Below the pieces are notes generated by a model. It was not told where the DNA came from. It made no database searches and saw only the letters and a list, made by a program, of their open reading frames with translations. The translations under genes were made by a program, and so were the position numbers. From NCBI GenBank assembly GCA_037442205.1, contig JBBIQS010000048.1:1-64000 (forward strand): 64,000 nt of DNA. The letters are read 5' to 3'. Shown here in pieces: positions 55,801 through 64,000 of this stretch (positions are counted from its first letter, which is position 1; the number at the start of each line of letters is the position of its first letter). Source of the stretch: JBBIQS01 sp037442205 (GTDB taxonomy: Bacteria; Myxococcota; Myxococcia; Myxococcales; UBA5297).

Positions 55801-55934
55801 GTGTCGGTGGGGTCGGGGAAGGCCTCGACCGTCAGGTCGCGGAAGGCGAGATAGCCCCAGACCGCGATCGCCAGGGTGACGAAGAGGATGGCGCTCTTGT
55901 TCTTGAGCGAGAAGCTGACCAGGTGATCGAACAT
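52815..55934 (-). CDS. CzcA-type heavy-metal efflux RND pump
   Basis: The 1039-aa inner-membrane proton-driven pump of a tripartite efflux system. The N-terminal helix and porter domain (DPTDTQVTVITLFAGQPAEEVERQI, the HME-RND hallmark) and twelve predicted helices are present. TM4 reads DFGVIVDGGVVIIE, with Asp, Asp and Glu in the pattern of CzcA-like divalent cation (Zn/Co/Cd/Ni) exporters, not the CusA copper/silver pattern. Length is typical. It is the third gene of the operon, 12 bases after the adaptor gene. The last residues (AARPSAEQVEGG) are a normal cytoplasmic tail. Metal specificity beyond divalent cations is not deducible. Confidence 0.93.
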   Translation of the reverse strand: MFDHLVSFSLKNKSAILFVTLAIAVWGYLAFRDLTVEAFPDPTDTQVTVITLFAGQPAEEVERQIGLPLERALNGTPGMSRLRDLNLFGLSFITLTFHDGVDVLLARQQVLERLRDAELPDGITPELGPLATPIGEIYRYTLEGSRLDPMRLRTLQDWVVRPALMRVLGVADVVSYGGLLREVHVEPDPARLAKFHLTVAQLEQAITASSVNASGGILERGAEQFVIRSEGLFKKLDDLGQVRVATFDGTPVFLKDVADLSDGWAPRQGVVSRKDQTDVVQGIVLMRRGENPSAVLERAREAIAQINDRLAPEGVSLKPFYDRTDLVGTTLKTVGRNLVEGALLVSIVLFVFLLDLRAALVVATLIPLSLLTSFIYLKLRGMSANLLSMGAVDFGVIVDGGVVIIEAVLQRLWSHDKDAPETIEGRILQATRTVVRPTVFSLLIIIAAYFPIFMLERVEGRIFAPMSNTVVAALVGALVFSVTLVPVLASLVYRRKPVHRESPVLRWADKAYAPTLGFALKRPALILGATSLVLCLTLVVFSRLGSEFLPELNEGGLYLTFTLPPNIGLSEGRKLAPRIEKLIAAMPQVEESIGQLGRPEDGTDAKLANNLEFFVKLKPPHQWPPQTPTVDAIVEAMQASLDEIPGVEVNFSQPIRDNVNESISGQQGQIAVKLYGEDLGQLQSLAEQVKKVVSQVPGAADVALYKSGVVPQIRVEPDRVALARYGMNVGDFQHVFQTALGGRPVGTYWEGERRFDVVMRLPLSSRDDVEKIRKLKVPVEGGATVPLESLAHVDTGFGRASINRENGRRYIGVRLNVRGRDLGSFVEQARAEVSQKAPLPAGMQIEWGGEFESKERAMHRLLTVVPVALLLTLLFLFKAFDSFPLAVLTLLNVPFALIGGVIGLWAAQMPLSVAAAVGFIALIGQAALNGVLVISAIAERREKGEELDAAIIAGARERLRPVLMTAMLAALGLVPAALSHGIGSETQRPIAVVIVTGTLSACALTLVVLPVMYRVWAKLSERLRQAGAARPSAEQVEGG

Positions 55935-55946
55935 GGGGAGGTCTCG

Positions 55947-57143
55947 CTAGCGCCTGGCCAGCTCGATCTGATTGAGCAACAGCAGCGCGCCGCGGGAGAC
56001 GTAGCGGCTGCCGGGGGAGAGCCCGCGCAGCAGCTCCACTTCGCCGTCGCGCTGGCGGCCGACGGTCACCGGCACACGCTCCAGCCTCCCGCTGCCCTGC
56101 GCCACGAAGACCACTGAATTGGCGCCGTCGGTGACCACCGCCTCGCTGGGTACGCGCACCCGCTTGGCGCCCTCCGCCGGCGAGAAGGAGATCTCGGCGT
56201 AGGCGTTGGGGCGCAGCGCCCGATCCTTGTTAGCGACACGCACCCGGACCTCGACGGTGCGGCGGGTGGGATCGACCACCTCGCTGACCTGCTCCACCTC
56301 GCCAGCGCGGGTCAGGCCGGAGCTGGTGCGCGCCTCGACCGAAGAGCCTTTGTGGATGTCGCCGGCGTCGGACTCCTGGACGTCGGCCAGCACCAGCACC
56401 TCGTCGAGATCGCTGATCCGCAGCAGCGGCTTCTCGCGGTCGGGGGTCGCCTCCTGGTTGGCGGCCAGATCCTGCTCGACCACCGTGCCCTTGCGCGGGG
56501 CCACGACCCAGAACAGGTTGTTGGCCTCGGGGGCGATGCGCAGGCTGTCGCGCTTGGCCTGGGCCGCCTGCAGCGCCAGCTGGGCGTCGTGGAGCTCGGC
56601 CTCGGCGGCCAGCTGATCCTTCTCCGGCGCCGCCTGCAGCGAGACCAGCTCCTTCGCCCGCTGGGCCAGCCGCTCCTTGACGCCCACCGCGGCGGTGGCG
56701 GCCTGGACCTCCTTCTCCAGGTCGGCCCAGGCGCCGCTGCGCACCGAGAAGAGCCGCTCGCCCTTCTCCACCCGGTCGCCCAGGCGCACCAGCAACCGGT
56801 CGATTCGCCCGGCCAGCGGCGTGCCGACCGCGGCGGTGCGCAGCTCGTCGAAGCCGACGCGCCCGGGGGCGGGCAGGGGAGCCAGCAGGGAGTCCTCCTT
56901 GGCCACGGCCAGCTCGACGTAGCGCCACTGCGGGGCGTTCTCGGTGAGCGAGATTCCCTTGTCATCGGCCTGAATCGGCGCGGGAGGCGGAGTCAGGGCG
57001 GGGTGCTGGCTGAAGGCCAGCTTCCAGGCCGGGATCACGATCCCCGCCGCCAAGGCGAGGCTCCCCAGCGCCCAGAGCGCGGCACGGCGGATGCGCTTGG
57101 GGTCGGCAGCAGTGGGCATCTCGGCGTCGAGACCTTGGCTCAT
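55947..57143 (-). CDS. CzcB/CusB-type periplasmic adaptor (membrane-fusion protein)
   Basis: A 398-aa membrane-fusion protein that bridges the RND pump and the outer-membrane channel. The ATG at 57143 overlaps the TolC-like gene's stop (ATGA). A single N-terminal membrane helix (~22-42) is followed by the lipoyl/barrel-sandwich halves (AGRIDRLLVRLGDRVEKGERLFSV ... WVVAPRKGTVVEQDLAANQEA) around a ~90-residue helical hairpin (QAAPEKDQLAAEAELHDAQ). A beta-barrel and membrane-proximal domain complete it (VDPTRRTVEVRVRVAN, LRPNAYAEI). No His- or Met-rich metal-binding N-terminus is present, unlike several CzcB and CusB proteins. Codon and composition match its neighbours. Confidence 0.9.
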   Translation of the reverse strand: MSQGLDAEMPTAADPKRIRRAALWALGSLALAAGIVIPAWKLAFSQHPALTPPPAPIQADDKGISLTENAPQWRYVELAVAKEDSLLAPLPAPGRVGFDELRTAAVGTPLAGRIDRLLVRLGDRVEKGERLFSVRSGAWADLEKEVQAATAAVGVKERLAQRAKELVSLQAAPEKDQLAAEAELHDAQLALQAAQAKRDSLRIAPEANNLFWVVAPRKGTVVEQDLAANQEATPDREKPLLRISDLDEVLVLADVQESDAGDIHKGSSVEARTSSGLTRAGEVEQVSEVVDPTRRTVEVRVRVANKDRALRPNAYAEISFSPAEGAKRVRVPSEAVVTDGANSVVFVAQGSGRLERVPVTVGRQRDGEVELLRGLSPGSRYVSRGALLLLNQIELARR

Positions 57144-58483
57144 GAGGCGCTCCCTTCCTGGAGGGCGAGCTCGGCCGATGGCAGAGGCAGCGGGCCGGCA
57201 ATTCTGGAGATGGCGACGGCGATCTCGAACGCCGCCAGGTCGAGGTCGGCGGAGTCCTCGAGCAGCTCGCCCAGGGTGCGGCGGGCGGCGAGCAGGTCCT
57301 GCAGCGGGGCGGCGCCGCTCTGCACGGCTCGGGTCAGCCGCTCGACCACGCCGCGGGCCATGGGCAGGGTCGCGCCGTCCATGCGCGCGCGGCGCTCCTT
57401 GAGGAGGCGGGCCTGCTCCAGGAGCTGGGTGAGATCGCGCGAGGCCTGGATGCGCAGCAGCTGGCCGGACAGCTCGGCGGCGCGGCGGGCGGCGACCGCC
57501 TGGGCGGCGTCGGCGTGGCCGCGCTCGAAGACCGGTAGGGGAACCGAGACTCCCACCGACAGGCTCTGCCCCTGGTTTCCCGAGACCAGGAAGGTGTCGT
57601 AGGTGTAGCCGAGGCGGACGTTGGGATCGGGGAGGGCCTTGGCGCGGGCCAGCTCGAGGGCCGCCTGGGCGCTCTCCTGCTGGGCGGCGAGCGAGCGCAG
57701 GTCGGGGCGACTCTCGATCTGCCGCGACAGCTCGTCGGGCTGGGAGGGCGGCTCGGCGCGGGCGATGAGGAAGTCGCGGGCCTGGGCGGCGTCGCGGAAG
57801 GGGTCGCAAGGGCGGCCGACCAGCTGGGCGCAGCCGATGAGCTCGAGGTGCAGCTTCTGCCGCTCCTCGGCCAGCGACGAGCGCAGCTTCTCCTCGTCGA
57901 GGTGGGCGCGGTCGGTGTCGAGCTCGGCGGCGTCGCCGTGCTGGGCGCGCTTGTGCTGGATCTCGGTGAGGGCGGCGGCGTCGGCCACCAGATCCTCCAG
58001 GGCGGCGATGCGCTCCTGGCTGTTGGCGACCCGGCCGATGGCCTGGACCAGGTCCTGGTGTCTCTGGCGCAGCAGCTCGGCGGCGTCGAGGGAGGCGGCC
58101 TCGGCGGCCTTGCGGGTCGAGCGCTGCCGCGGGCCGCGCTTGCCCAGCTCGAAGGTCTCGGACAGGCCCGCGACGTAGTTGGGGATGTTGGCCAGCGGGT
58201 GCTCGAGGCCCGGCGGATTGGTGGTCCCCACCGGGATGGTGTTCCAGGAGAGGTCGAGGCTGGGATTGAGGTAGGTCCGGGCGCGGCGGTAGTCGGCCTC
58301 GGCGGCCGCAGTGCGGGCGCGGGCAGCGGCGAGGTCGGTGGTGCTCAGCCACACCAGGCGCGCCAGCTCGGCGTCGCTGGGCAGCGCAGACAGCGCCAGC
58401 CGGTCGGATTGGGCGGTCGAGATAGTGGGGACGAGCGCAGCGAGAAACGCGACAGAGACGACGCAAACGGTCCGTGGCGACAC
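57140..58483 (-). CDS. CzcC/TolC-type outer-membrane efflux channel
   Basis: A 447-aa outer-membrane factor of the same efflux system. The GTG at 58483 with GGAGG 11 bases upstream is preferred: the predicted sigma-54 start site lies near 58504, too close for the TTG at 58501. The signal peptide ends STAQS. The rest has the OEP repeat structure: LNPSLDLSWN, GLSETFELGKRGPRQR, long coiled-coil helices with heptads (ELLRQRHQDLVQAIGRVANSQERIAALEDL) and a second copy with LGYTYDTFLVSG..SVGVSVPLPVFERG. It is the first gene of the operon and the target of the NtrC-type regulator located upstream. Confidence 0.9.
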   Translation of the reverse strand: MSPRTVCVVSVAFLAALVPTISTAQSDRLALSALPSDAELARLVWLSTTDLAAARARTAAAEADYRRARTYLNPSLDLSWNTIPVGTTNPPGLEHPLANIPNYVAGLSETFELGKRGPRQRSTRKAAEAASLDAAELLRQRHQDLVQAIGRVANSQERIAALEDLVADAAALTEIQHKRAQHGDAAELDTDRAHLDEEKLRSSLAEERQKLHLELIGCAQLVGRPCDPFRDAAQARDFLIARAEPPSQPDELSRQIESRPDLRSLAAQQESAQAALELARAKALPDPNVRLGYTYDTFLVSGNQGQSLSVGVSVPLPVFERGHADAAQAVAARRAAELSGQLLRIQASRDLTQLLEQARLLKERRARMDGATLPMARGVVERLTRAVQSGAAPLQDLLAARRTLGELLEDSADLDLAAFEIAVAISRIAGPLPLPSAELALQEGSAS

Positions 58484-58514
58484 GAGGGCACAAACCTCCA
58501 ATGCGGGGAGGTAG

Positions 58515-58528
58515 GCAAGTGCCGTGCC
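58515..58528 (-). promoter_or_regulatory. Sigma-54 promoter of the efflux operon
   Basis: The minus strand reads GGCACGGCACTTGC (58528-58515), with GG and GC exactly ten bases apart, matching the -24/-12 consensus (GGCACG-N4-TTGC). The predicted start is about 20 bases before the GTG at 58483. Upstream, 58529-58625 is A/T-richer, with GAAATTTC palindromic at 58580-58587 and AGCGTG repeats at 58570 and 58588, possible activator sites. Confidence 0.75.
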
Positions 58529-58625
58529 GCCGGCGCCGACGGCACGCCGCCGGGCGAAATTGGAAGCCGAGCGTGCCGGGAAATTTCAGCGTGAAAGAAA
58601 ACAGCGCAAGAATTTTGAATCGCCG

Positions 58626-59969
58626 CTATTCGCCTTCAATGCGCTTGAGGAAGGTCGGATAGCTCAGCCCAAGCACCCGGGCGGCCTCCATCCGCTTCCC
58701 GCCCAGCTGCTCGAGCACGTACTGCGCATAGAGCCGCTCGACCTGCTCCATGGGAATGGGCGGCCCGGGGATGCCGAAGCCTCCGGAGGCGGCGGTCCCC
58801 GAGGCGGCGCGCGGGCCGTCGAGGAATTCCAGCGTCAGCTCCGGGCCAGGCTCGAGCACCAGCGCCCGCTCGAGGATGTTGCGCAGCTCGCGCACGTTGC
58901 CCGGAAAGTCGTAGCCCATCAGCCGCGCCCTGGCCTTCTCTCCCAGCCGGGCCTCGCGCTTGCCCAGCTCGCCGCGCAGGCCGGTCAGGATCCCCTCCGC
59001 CAGCGGCAGCACGTCGTCGCGCCGCGCCCGCAGCGTCGGCACGTCCACCCGGAACACGCTCAGCCGGAACCACAGGTCCTCGCGGAAGGTCCCGTCCTTG
59101 ATCTGCGCCTGCAGGTCGCGGTTGGTCGCCGCCACGATCCGCGCGTTGCTCGACTGCTCGCTGGTTCCGCCCAGCCGACGGAAGCGCCCCGAGTCGAGGA
59201 AGGTCAGCAACTTGGCCTGCAGCGTCAGCGGCAGCTCGCCGACCTCGTCCAAGAACAGCGTTCCGCCGTTGGCGATCTCAACCAGGCCGCGGCGGGCGGC
59301 GCGGGCGTCAGTGAACGCCCCCTTCTCGTGCCCGAACAGCTCGCTCTCGAAGGTGGTCGCCGGAAGCGCCGCGCAGTTCAGGTGGACGAACGGCGCCTCG
59401 TCCCCGGCTCCCAGCTGGTGGAGGTGGCGCGCCAGCACCTCCTTGCCGCTGCCGGTCTCGCCCAGCAGCAGCACCGGGCTGCGCGGGCTCTGGGCGATGC
59501 GCCCGATCATCTCCAGCACCTTCTTCATCGCTGCCGACTGCGGCGGGATCAGCCGGCGGCGCCCGGAGAGCTCGGCCTCGGCCTGCTGCAGCCGGTCGCG
59601 CAGGCGCACCGACTCGAAGGCCCGCCGGGCCTTCAAGACCAGGTCCCCCAGCTCCACCGGCTTGACCACGTAGTCGGCCGCCCCCTGGCGCATGGCCTCC
59701 ACCGCCGCCGCCACGTCGGAGTGGGCGGTCACCACCAGCACCACCGCCTCCGGCGCCGCTGCCCGCAGCTCGGGGAGGAAGGCCAGCCCGTCGCCGTCCG
59801 GCAGCCGTTTGTCCAGGATGATCAGCTGGCAGGACTCCTTGGCCAGCGCCCCCCGCGCCTCGTGCAGCGAGTGGGCGACCTGGACTCCAAAGCCTTCGCG
59901 GGCCAGCGCCGCGCCGGCCAGGGTTCCGAAGGCGCGGTCGTCGTCGACGAGCAGGGTGGTGACGTTCAT
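58626..59969 (-). CDS. NtrC-type sigma-54-dependent response regulator
   Basis: A 447-aa regulator: receiver (acidic pocket VDDD, phospho-acceptor Asp53 in ILDKRLPDGDG), AAA+ sigma-54-interaction domain and C-terminal Fis-type helix-turn-helix. The AAA+ part has Walker A GETGSGKE (~167-174), the sigma-54 contact loop GHEKGAFTDA (GAFTDA, a known variant of GAFTGA), Walker B GGTLFLDEVGELP and an arginine finger region. The HTH is RMEAARVLGLSYPTFLKRI. The ATG at 59969 overlaps the kinase stop (ATGA). It lies directly upstream of the sigma-54 promoter of the efflux operon on the same strand, with 142 bases between, so it most likely activates it. Confidence 0.93.
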   Translation of the reverse strand: MNVTTLLVDDDRAFGTLAGAALAREGFGVQVAHSLHEARGALAKESCQLIILDKRLPDGDGLAFLPELRAAAPEAVVLVVTAHSDVAAAVEAMRQGAADYVVKPVELGDLVLKARRAFESVRLRDRLQQAEAELSGRRRLIPPQSAAMKKVLEMIGRIAQSPRSPVLLLGETGSGKEVLARHLHQLGAGDEAPFVHLNCAALPATTFESELFGHEKGAFTDARAARRGLVEIANGGTLFLDEVGELPLTLQAKLLTFLDSGRFRRLGGTSEQSSNARIVAATNRDLQAQIKDGTFREDLWFRLSVFRVDVPTLRARRDDVLPLAEGILTGLRGELGKREARLGEKARARLMGYDFPGNVRELRNILERALVLEPGPELTLEFLDGPRAASGTAASGGFGIPGPPIPMEQVERLYAQYVLEQLGGKRMEAARVLGLSYPTFLKRIEGE

Positions 59970-61600
59970 GGCGTAGTGCTCCCAGAGGGAAGGCGGATGG
60001 TAAACCGGCAGCCGGCCGACGTCCGCTCGAAATCGAGCGTGCCCCCTTGCTGCTCGACGGCCCGCCGGGCCATCAGCAGCCCCAGCCCGATGCCCTTGGC
60101 CTTGCTGGTCTGGAACGGCTGGAACAGCCGCTCCTCGAAGCCCGGGGGCGGTCCGCCCGCCCGATCCTCGACCGCGATCCGTTTCTCGCGCTCGCCGGCG
60201 GAGAGGGTGATCTGCACGCTGGGGTCGGGCAGCCGGCCCAGGTCCTTGGCCGAGGCCGAGGCCTCGATGGCGTTGCGCACCAGGTTGTCGATGGCGGTGG
60301 TCAGCAGCAGCGGGTCGCAGGGGGCGCTGAGCGGCTCGAGGGCGGCGTCGATGGCCACCTCGCCGGCCTCGGGCAGGATTCGCAGCGCCTCCACCGCCTG
60401 GCGCACCACCGCCGCCAGGTCGCTCTCCACCAGCAGCGCGTTGGTCGGCCGCGAGAACTCCAGCAGGCTGGTCGCCAGGTGTCTGAGCCGATCGATCTGC
60501 CCTTTGATCACCGGCAGTACCGCCGAGGTGGTGCCCGAGTCGCCGGAGAGCGGGGAGACGGCGGCGTTGAGGACGTTGAGGGCGTTGCGCACCTCGTGGG
60601 CGATCAGCGAGGAGGCCCCGCCCAGCGCCGCCAGCTTCTCCTGCTGCACCGCCCGCCGCTCCATCGCCAGGAAGCGCCGGTAGACCCGGCGCACGAACAG
60701 GGTCAGCAAGAGCACCGCGGCGATCTGCACCGAGCTGACCAGCACCAGCTCCAGCAGGAAGCGCTGGCGCATCGGCGCCAGCAGCCGGGCCTCCGGCGCC
60801 GCCAGCACCAGCCGCAGCCCGGTGCGCCCGATCTCGGTGGCCGCCGCCCACTGCTCCTCGCCGCCGGCGCTGACCGCCATCCCCTGCGGCTGGCGCAGCA
60901 GCGAGCCGACCATCTCCTCCAGCCGCGGCAAGGCCAGCAGCGAGGAGCCGGCCGCGCCGATCGCGTCCCCGGTCGAGTCGAGCAGCACCAGCTCGGCGTC
61001 GTCGGCGCGCTGGCCCAGCGGCAGGGCGATGTGCGCTGACTCCAGCAGCCCGATGGCCGCCCCGGTCACCTTGCCCCCGCGCAGCACCGGCACCGCCACC
61101 GCCAGGGTGCTCGACGAGCCGTCGAGGATGTCCACCACCGGGGTCTGCCGGGCCAGCAGCCGCTGGAACCAGTTGTGGCGCTCGACGTTCTCCCCTAGCA
61201 CCGGCAGCGGGCTGGGCTCGGCCCAGGCCAGCTTCCCCTCGGAGTCGACCAGTGCCACCCCAGTGGCGAACAGCGCCGAGCCCTGGTGCGTGGTGGCCAG
61301 CAGCTCGCGCTCCGGCGAGCTGCTCTCGTCGCGCAGGTCCACTTCGGGCCGGGCCGCCAGCCGCAACAGCTCGGCCTGCAGCAGCGCCAGATGGCGATCG
61401 AGCGCCTCAGCGTACAGCCGCAGATCGTGTACCAGGTGGGCGCGCTGGGTGGAGCGCAGCTCGGCGACGTCGCTGCGGTAGGAGATCAGCGGCCCGCCGA
61501 CGGCGGTCACCGCCGCCAGCACGAAGACCGCCAGCACCGACCGCCCCAGCTGACCTTCGGCTTGGGCGCTGCTGGGGCCGGGATGTTCGGGGGCCGACAT
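59966..61600 (-). CDS. Membrane sensor histidine kinase, partner of the NtrC-type regulator
   Basis: A 544-aa sensor. Membrane helices lie at ~20-42 and ~283-305, enclosing a ~240-residue periplasmic domain of dCache-like double PAS character (ALVDSEGKLAWAEPSPL, WFQRLLARQTPVVDI, GAAIGLLESAHIALPLG). A HisKA domain carries His335 in AHEVRNALNVL. HATPase_c shows the N box DNLVRNAIEASA, G2 GLGLLMARR and an altered G1 (VEDRAGGPPPG). The protein belongs to the NtrB/HPK4-like class that pairs with sigma-54 regulators. It overlaps the regulator gene (ATGA). It would sense metals or envelope damage in the periplasm; no metal-binding motif is obvious. Confidence 0.92.
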   Translation of the reverse strand: MSAPEHPGPSSAQAEGQLGRSVLAVFVLAAVTAVGGPLISYRSDVAELRSTQRAHLVHDLRLYAEALDRHLALLQAELLRLAARPEVDLRDESSSPERELLATTHQGSALFATGVALVDSEGKLAWAEPSPLPVLGENVERHNWFQRLLARQTPVVDILDGSSSTLAVAVPVLRGGKVTGAAIGLLESAHIALPLGQRADDAELVLLDSTGDAIGAAGSSLLALPRLEEMVGSLLRQPQGMAVSAGGEEQWAAATEIGRTGLRLVLAAPEARLLAPMRQRFLLELVLVSSVQIAAVLLLTLFVRRVYRRFLAMERRAVQQEKLAALGGASSLIAHEVRNALNVLNAAVSPLSGDSGTTSAVLPVIKGQIDRLRHLATSLLEFSRPTNALLVESDLAAVVRQAVEALRILPEAGEVAIDAALEPLSAPCDPLLLTTAIDNLVRNAIEASASAKDLGRLPDPSVQITLSAGEREKRIAVEDRAGGPPPGFEERLFQPFQTSKAKGIGLGLLMARRAVEQQGGTLDFERTSAGCRFTIRLPSGSTTP

Positions 61601-61752
61601 GGGCCGGCAGCTTGGGCAAGAGCCGGCGGCAGGTCAAGCGGCGTTGGCGAGCGGCCGCCGGGCGGGCGGGGCGGGAGCCGGTCGCCGGCCTTGAAAGCGG
61701 GGGCCGGGCCGTGACATTTTCTGGCCGTTCCCTTCACCTCGCGAGGACGTCC

Positions 61753-63330
<1,578 letters not shown>

Positions 63331-63342
63331 CGGGGCGTCGGC

Positions 63343-63363
63343 GGCCGGCGCGCGCCGCCGGCC
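63343..63363. terminator. Hairpin between convergent kinase and FHA genes
   Basis: An 8-bp stem (GGCCGGCG, 63343-63350, with 63356-63363) and a 5-base loop lie between the stops at 63330 and 63394. GGTTTC follows on the plus strand ten bases on. Confidence 0.45.
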
Positions 63364-63393
63364 GAGCGCGGTTTCAGTCGCGGGTGAAAGACC

Positions 63394-64000
63394 TCAGACC
63401 AGCTCGACCCGGATGACCTGCAGGCCGATCCGGACGCAGTCGCCGGCGGCCAGGGCCCGCTCGGCGCGCGGCGGCAGGCGGAGGTAGGTCCCGTCCTGGC
63501 TGCCCAGGTCGCGCAGCGACGCCGCCCCGTTCTCCACCGCGACCTCGCAGTGCCGGGGGCCGAGGAAGGCGTCGTTGGGGAAGCTCAGGTCGCAGCCGGT
63601 GCGGCCGACGCTGATCGACGGTCCGGCGCGCACGCAGGCCCGGCCGGGGCGCCCGCCCTCGAAGAGCTCCTCCACCGCATAGAGCATCGGGGCCGGTGCC
63701 GGTGCGCCGTAGACCAGCGGGTTGGAGGTGGCGGGCGCGGGCAGCGGACCGGCGAAGCGCAGCAGGTGGTCGCCGGCGGCGAACAGGCTCCCCGGGGTCA
63801 GCGGCTCGGCCCCGCGGATGGCCACGTAGGTGCCCGACGGGCTGCCCTCGTCGCGCACGAAGAGCTTGCCGTCCTTGAAATGGAAGGTGGCGTGCAGCGG
63901 CGCCAGGTAGGGGTCCTCGGGGAAGAGCAGGGTGCCCTTGGAGGCGCCGGCCTGGACCGCCGGAGTGGCCGGGATCCGGAAGACGGTCCCGGCGTTGGAG
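63394..64000 (-). CDS. Double-FHA protein, truncated at the right window edge
   Basis: The minus frame is open to base 64000, so the N-terminus lies outside. The visible ~200 residues contain the end of one FHA domain (EDPYLAPLHATFHFKDGKLFVRDEGSPSGTYV) and a complete second (GRTGCDLSFPNDAFLGPRHCEVAVENGAASLRDLGSQDGTYLRL). In both, the SRxH core of canonical domains is changed (APLH, GPRH), but the following SxxG/GT loops are retained. A Pro/Ala linker joins them. The layout parallels the double-FHA gene at 51916, so the two are paralogues. It is convergent with a Ser/Thr kinase that may phosphorylate its binding partner. Whether it starts with a zinc ribbon cannot be seen. Confidence 0.82.
   Translation of the reverse strand, partial: SNAGTVFRIPATPAVQAGASKGTLLFPEDPYLAPLHATFHFKDGKLFVRDEGSPSGTYVAIRGAEPLTPGSLFAAGDHLLRFAGPLPAPATSNPLVYGAPAPAPMLYAVEELFEGGRPGRACVRAGPSISVGRTGCDLSFPNDAFLGPRHCEVAVENGAASLRDLGSQDGTYLRLPPRAERALAAGDCVRIGLQVIRVELV

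Overview
The window is about 64 kb of very GC-rich, gene-dense DNA from a Gram-negative bacterium. It has LptD, TolC-like, FadL-like and many other outer-membrane barrels. Together with eukaryote-type Ser/Thr kinases, FHA proteins, PrkA, many lipoproteins with Ig-like or carboxypeptidase-regulatory repeats, and NtrC-type two-component control, this points to the Myxococcota / former Deltaproteobacteria. That placement is inferred from gene content only. No rRNA, tRNA, insertion sequence, prophage or CRISPR array was seen, so this reads as chromosomal backbone. Most genes have a strand-consistent reading frame, a purine-rich ribosome site, or ATGA/GTGA/TGATG overlaps with a neighbour. A stretch identical to the Illumina adapter start sits inside one gene, so the source is probably a short-read draft or metagenome assembly.

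Layout. 1-9.4 kb: a partial FHA protein, LptD, an XRE regulator, an Ig-like lipoprotein, an M23 endopeptidase and YbeY, then a leftward operon of a small barrel, a HEXXH lipoprotein and an acidic-linker barrel. 9.5-17.3 kb: a hybrid histidine kinase, then an operon of a VolA/Pla-1-like lipoprotein lipase, a FadL-type fatty-acid porin and a 5'-nucleotidase-family lipoprotein. 17.5-22.6 kb: a gingipain-type (C25) lipoprotein overlapping recX, a YdcF-like protein, a DTW-domain tRNA enzyme and prfC. 22.8-28.1 kb: a tightly coupled leftward operon of barrel with three regulatory repeats, FecR-type lipoprotein, and transmembrane Ser/Thr kinase with a TonB-like C-terminus. 28.3-37.5 kb: thiC, a DUF3857/transglutaminase protein, a lidless Hsp70 divergent from PrkA, and a trypsin-like lipoprotein. 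37.7-43.6 kb: an outer-membrane barrel and a second 5'-nucleotidase lipoprotein coupled to an OB-fold-like lipoprotein.

44.0-48.9 kb: four overlapping genes encode a surface lipoprotein (broken in this assembly), an ECF sigma factor, a membrane anti-sigma factor, and an exported caspase-like peptidase with an EF-hand loop and a C-terminal barrel. 49.1-51.8 kb: a CheY-like regulator, a YbaK-type editing domain, a DacZ-like diadenylate cyclase and a DksA/TraR zinc finger. 51.9-61.6 kb: a double-FHA protein and a CzcCBA-type metal efflux operon. A near-consensus sigma-54 promoter lies just in front of that operon and just behind its probable NtrC-type regulator and sensor kinase. 61.7-64 kb: a soluble-to-membrane Ser/Thr kinase with a zinc ribbon and TPR-like tail, and a partial double-FHA protein.

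The strongest candidates for undescribed biology are the sigma/anti-sigma/exported-caspase operon and the barrel/FecR/kinase-TonB operon. In both, an envelope-exposed sensor appears to be translated together with an intracellular signalling output. In the second, the kinase periplasmic region and the outer-membrane partner carry recognisably paralogous domains. The efflux locus gives the cleanest regulatory prediction.
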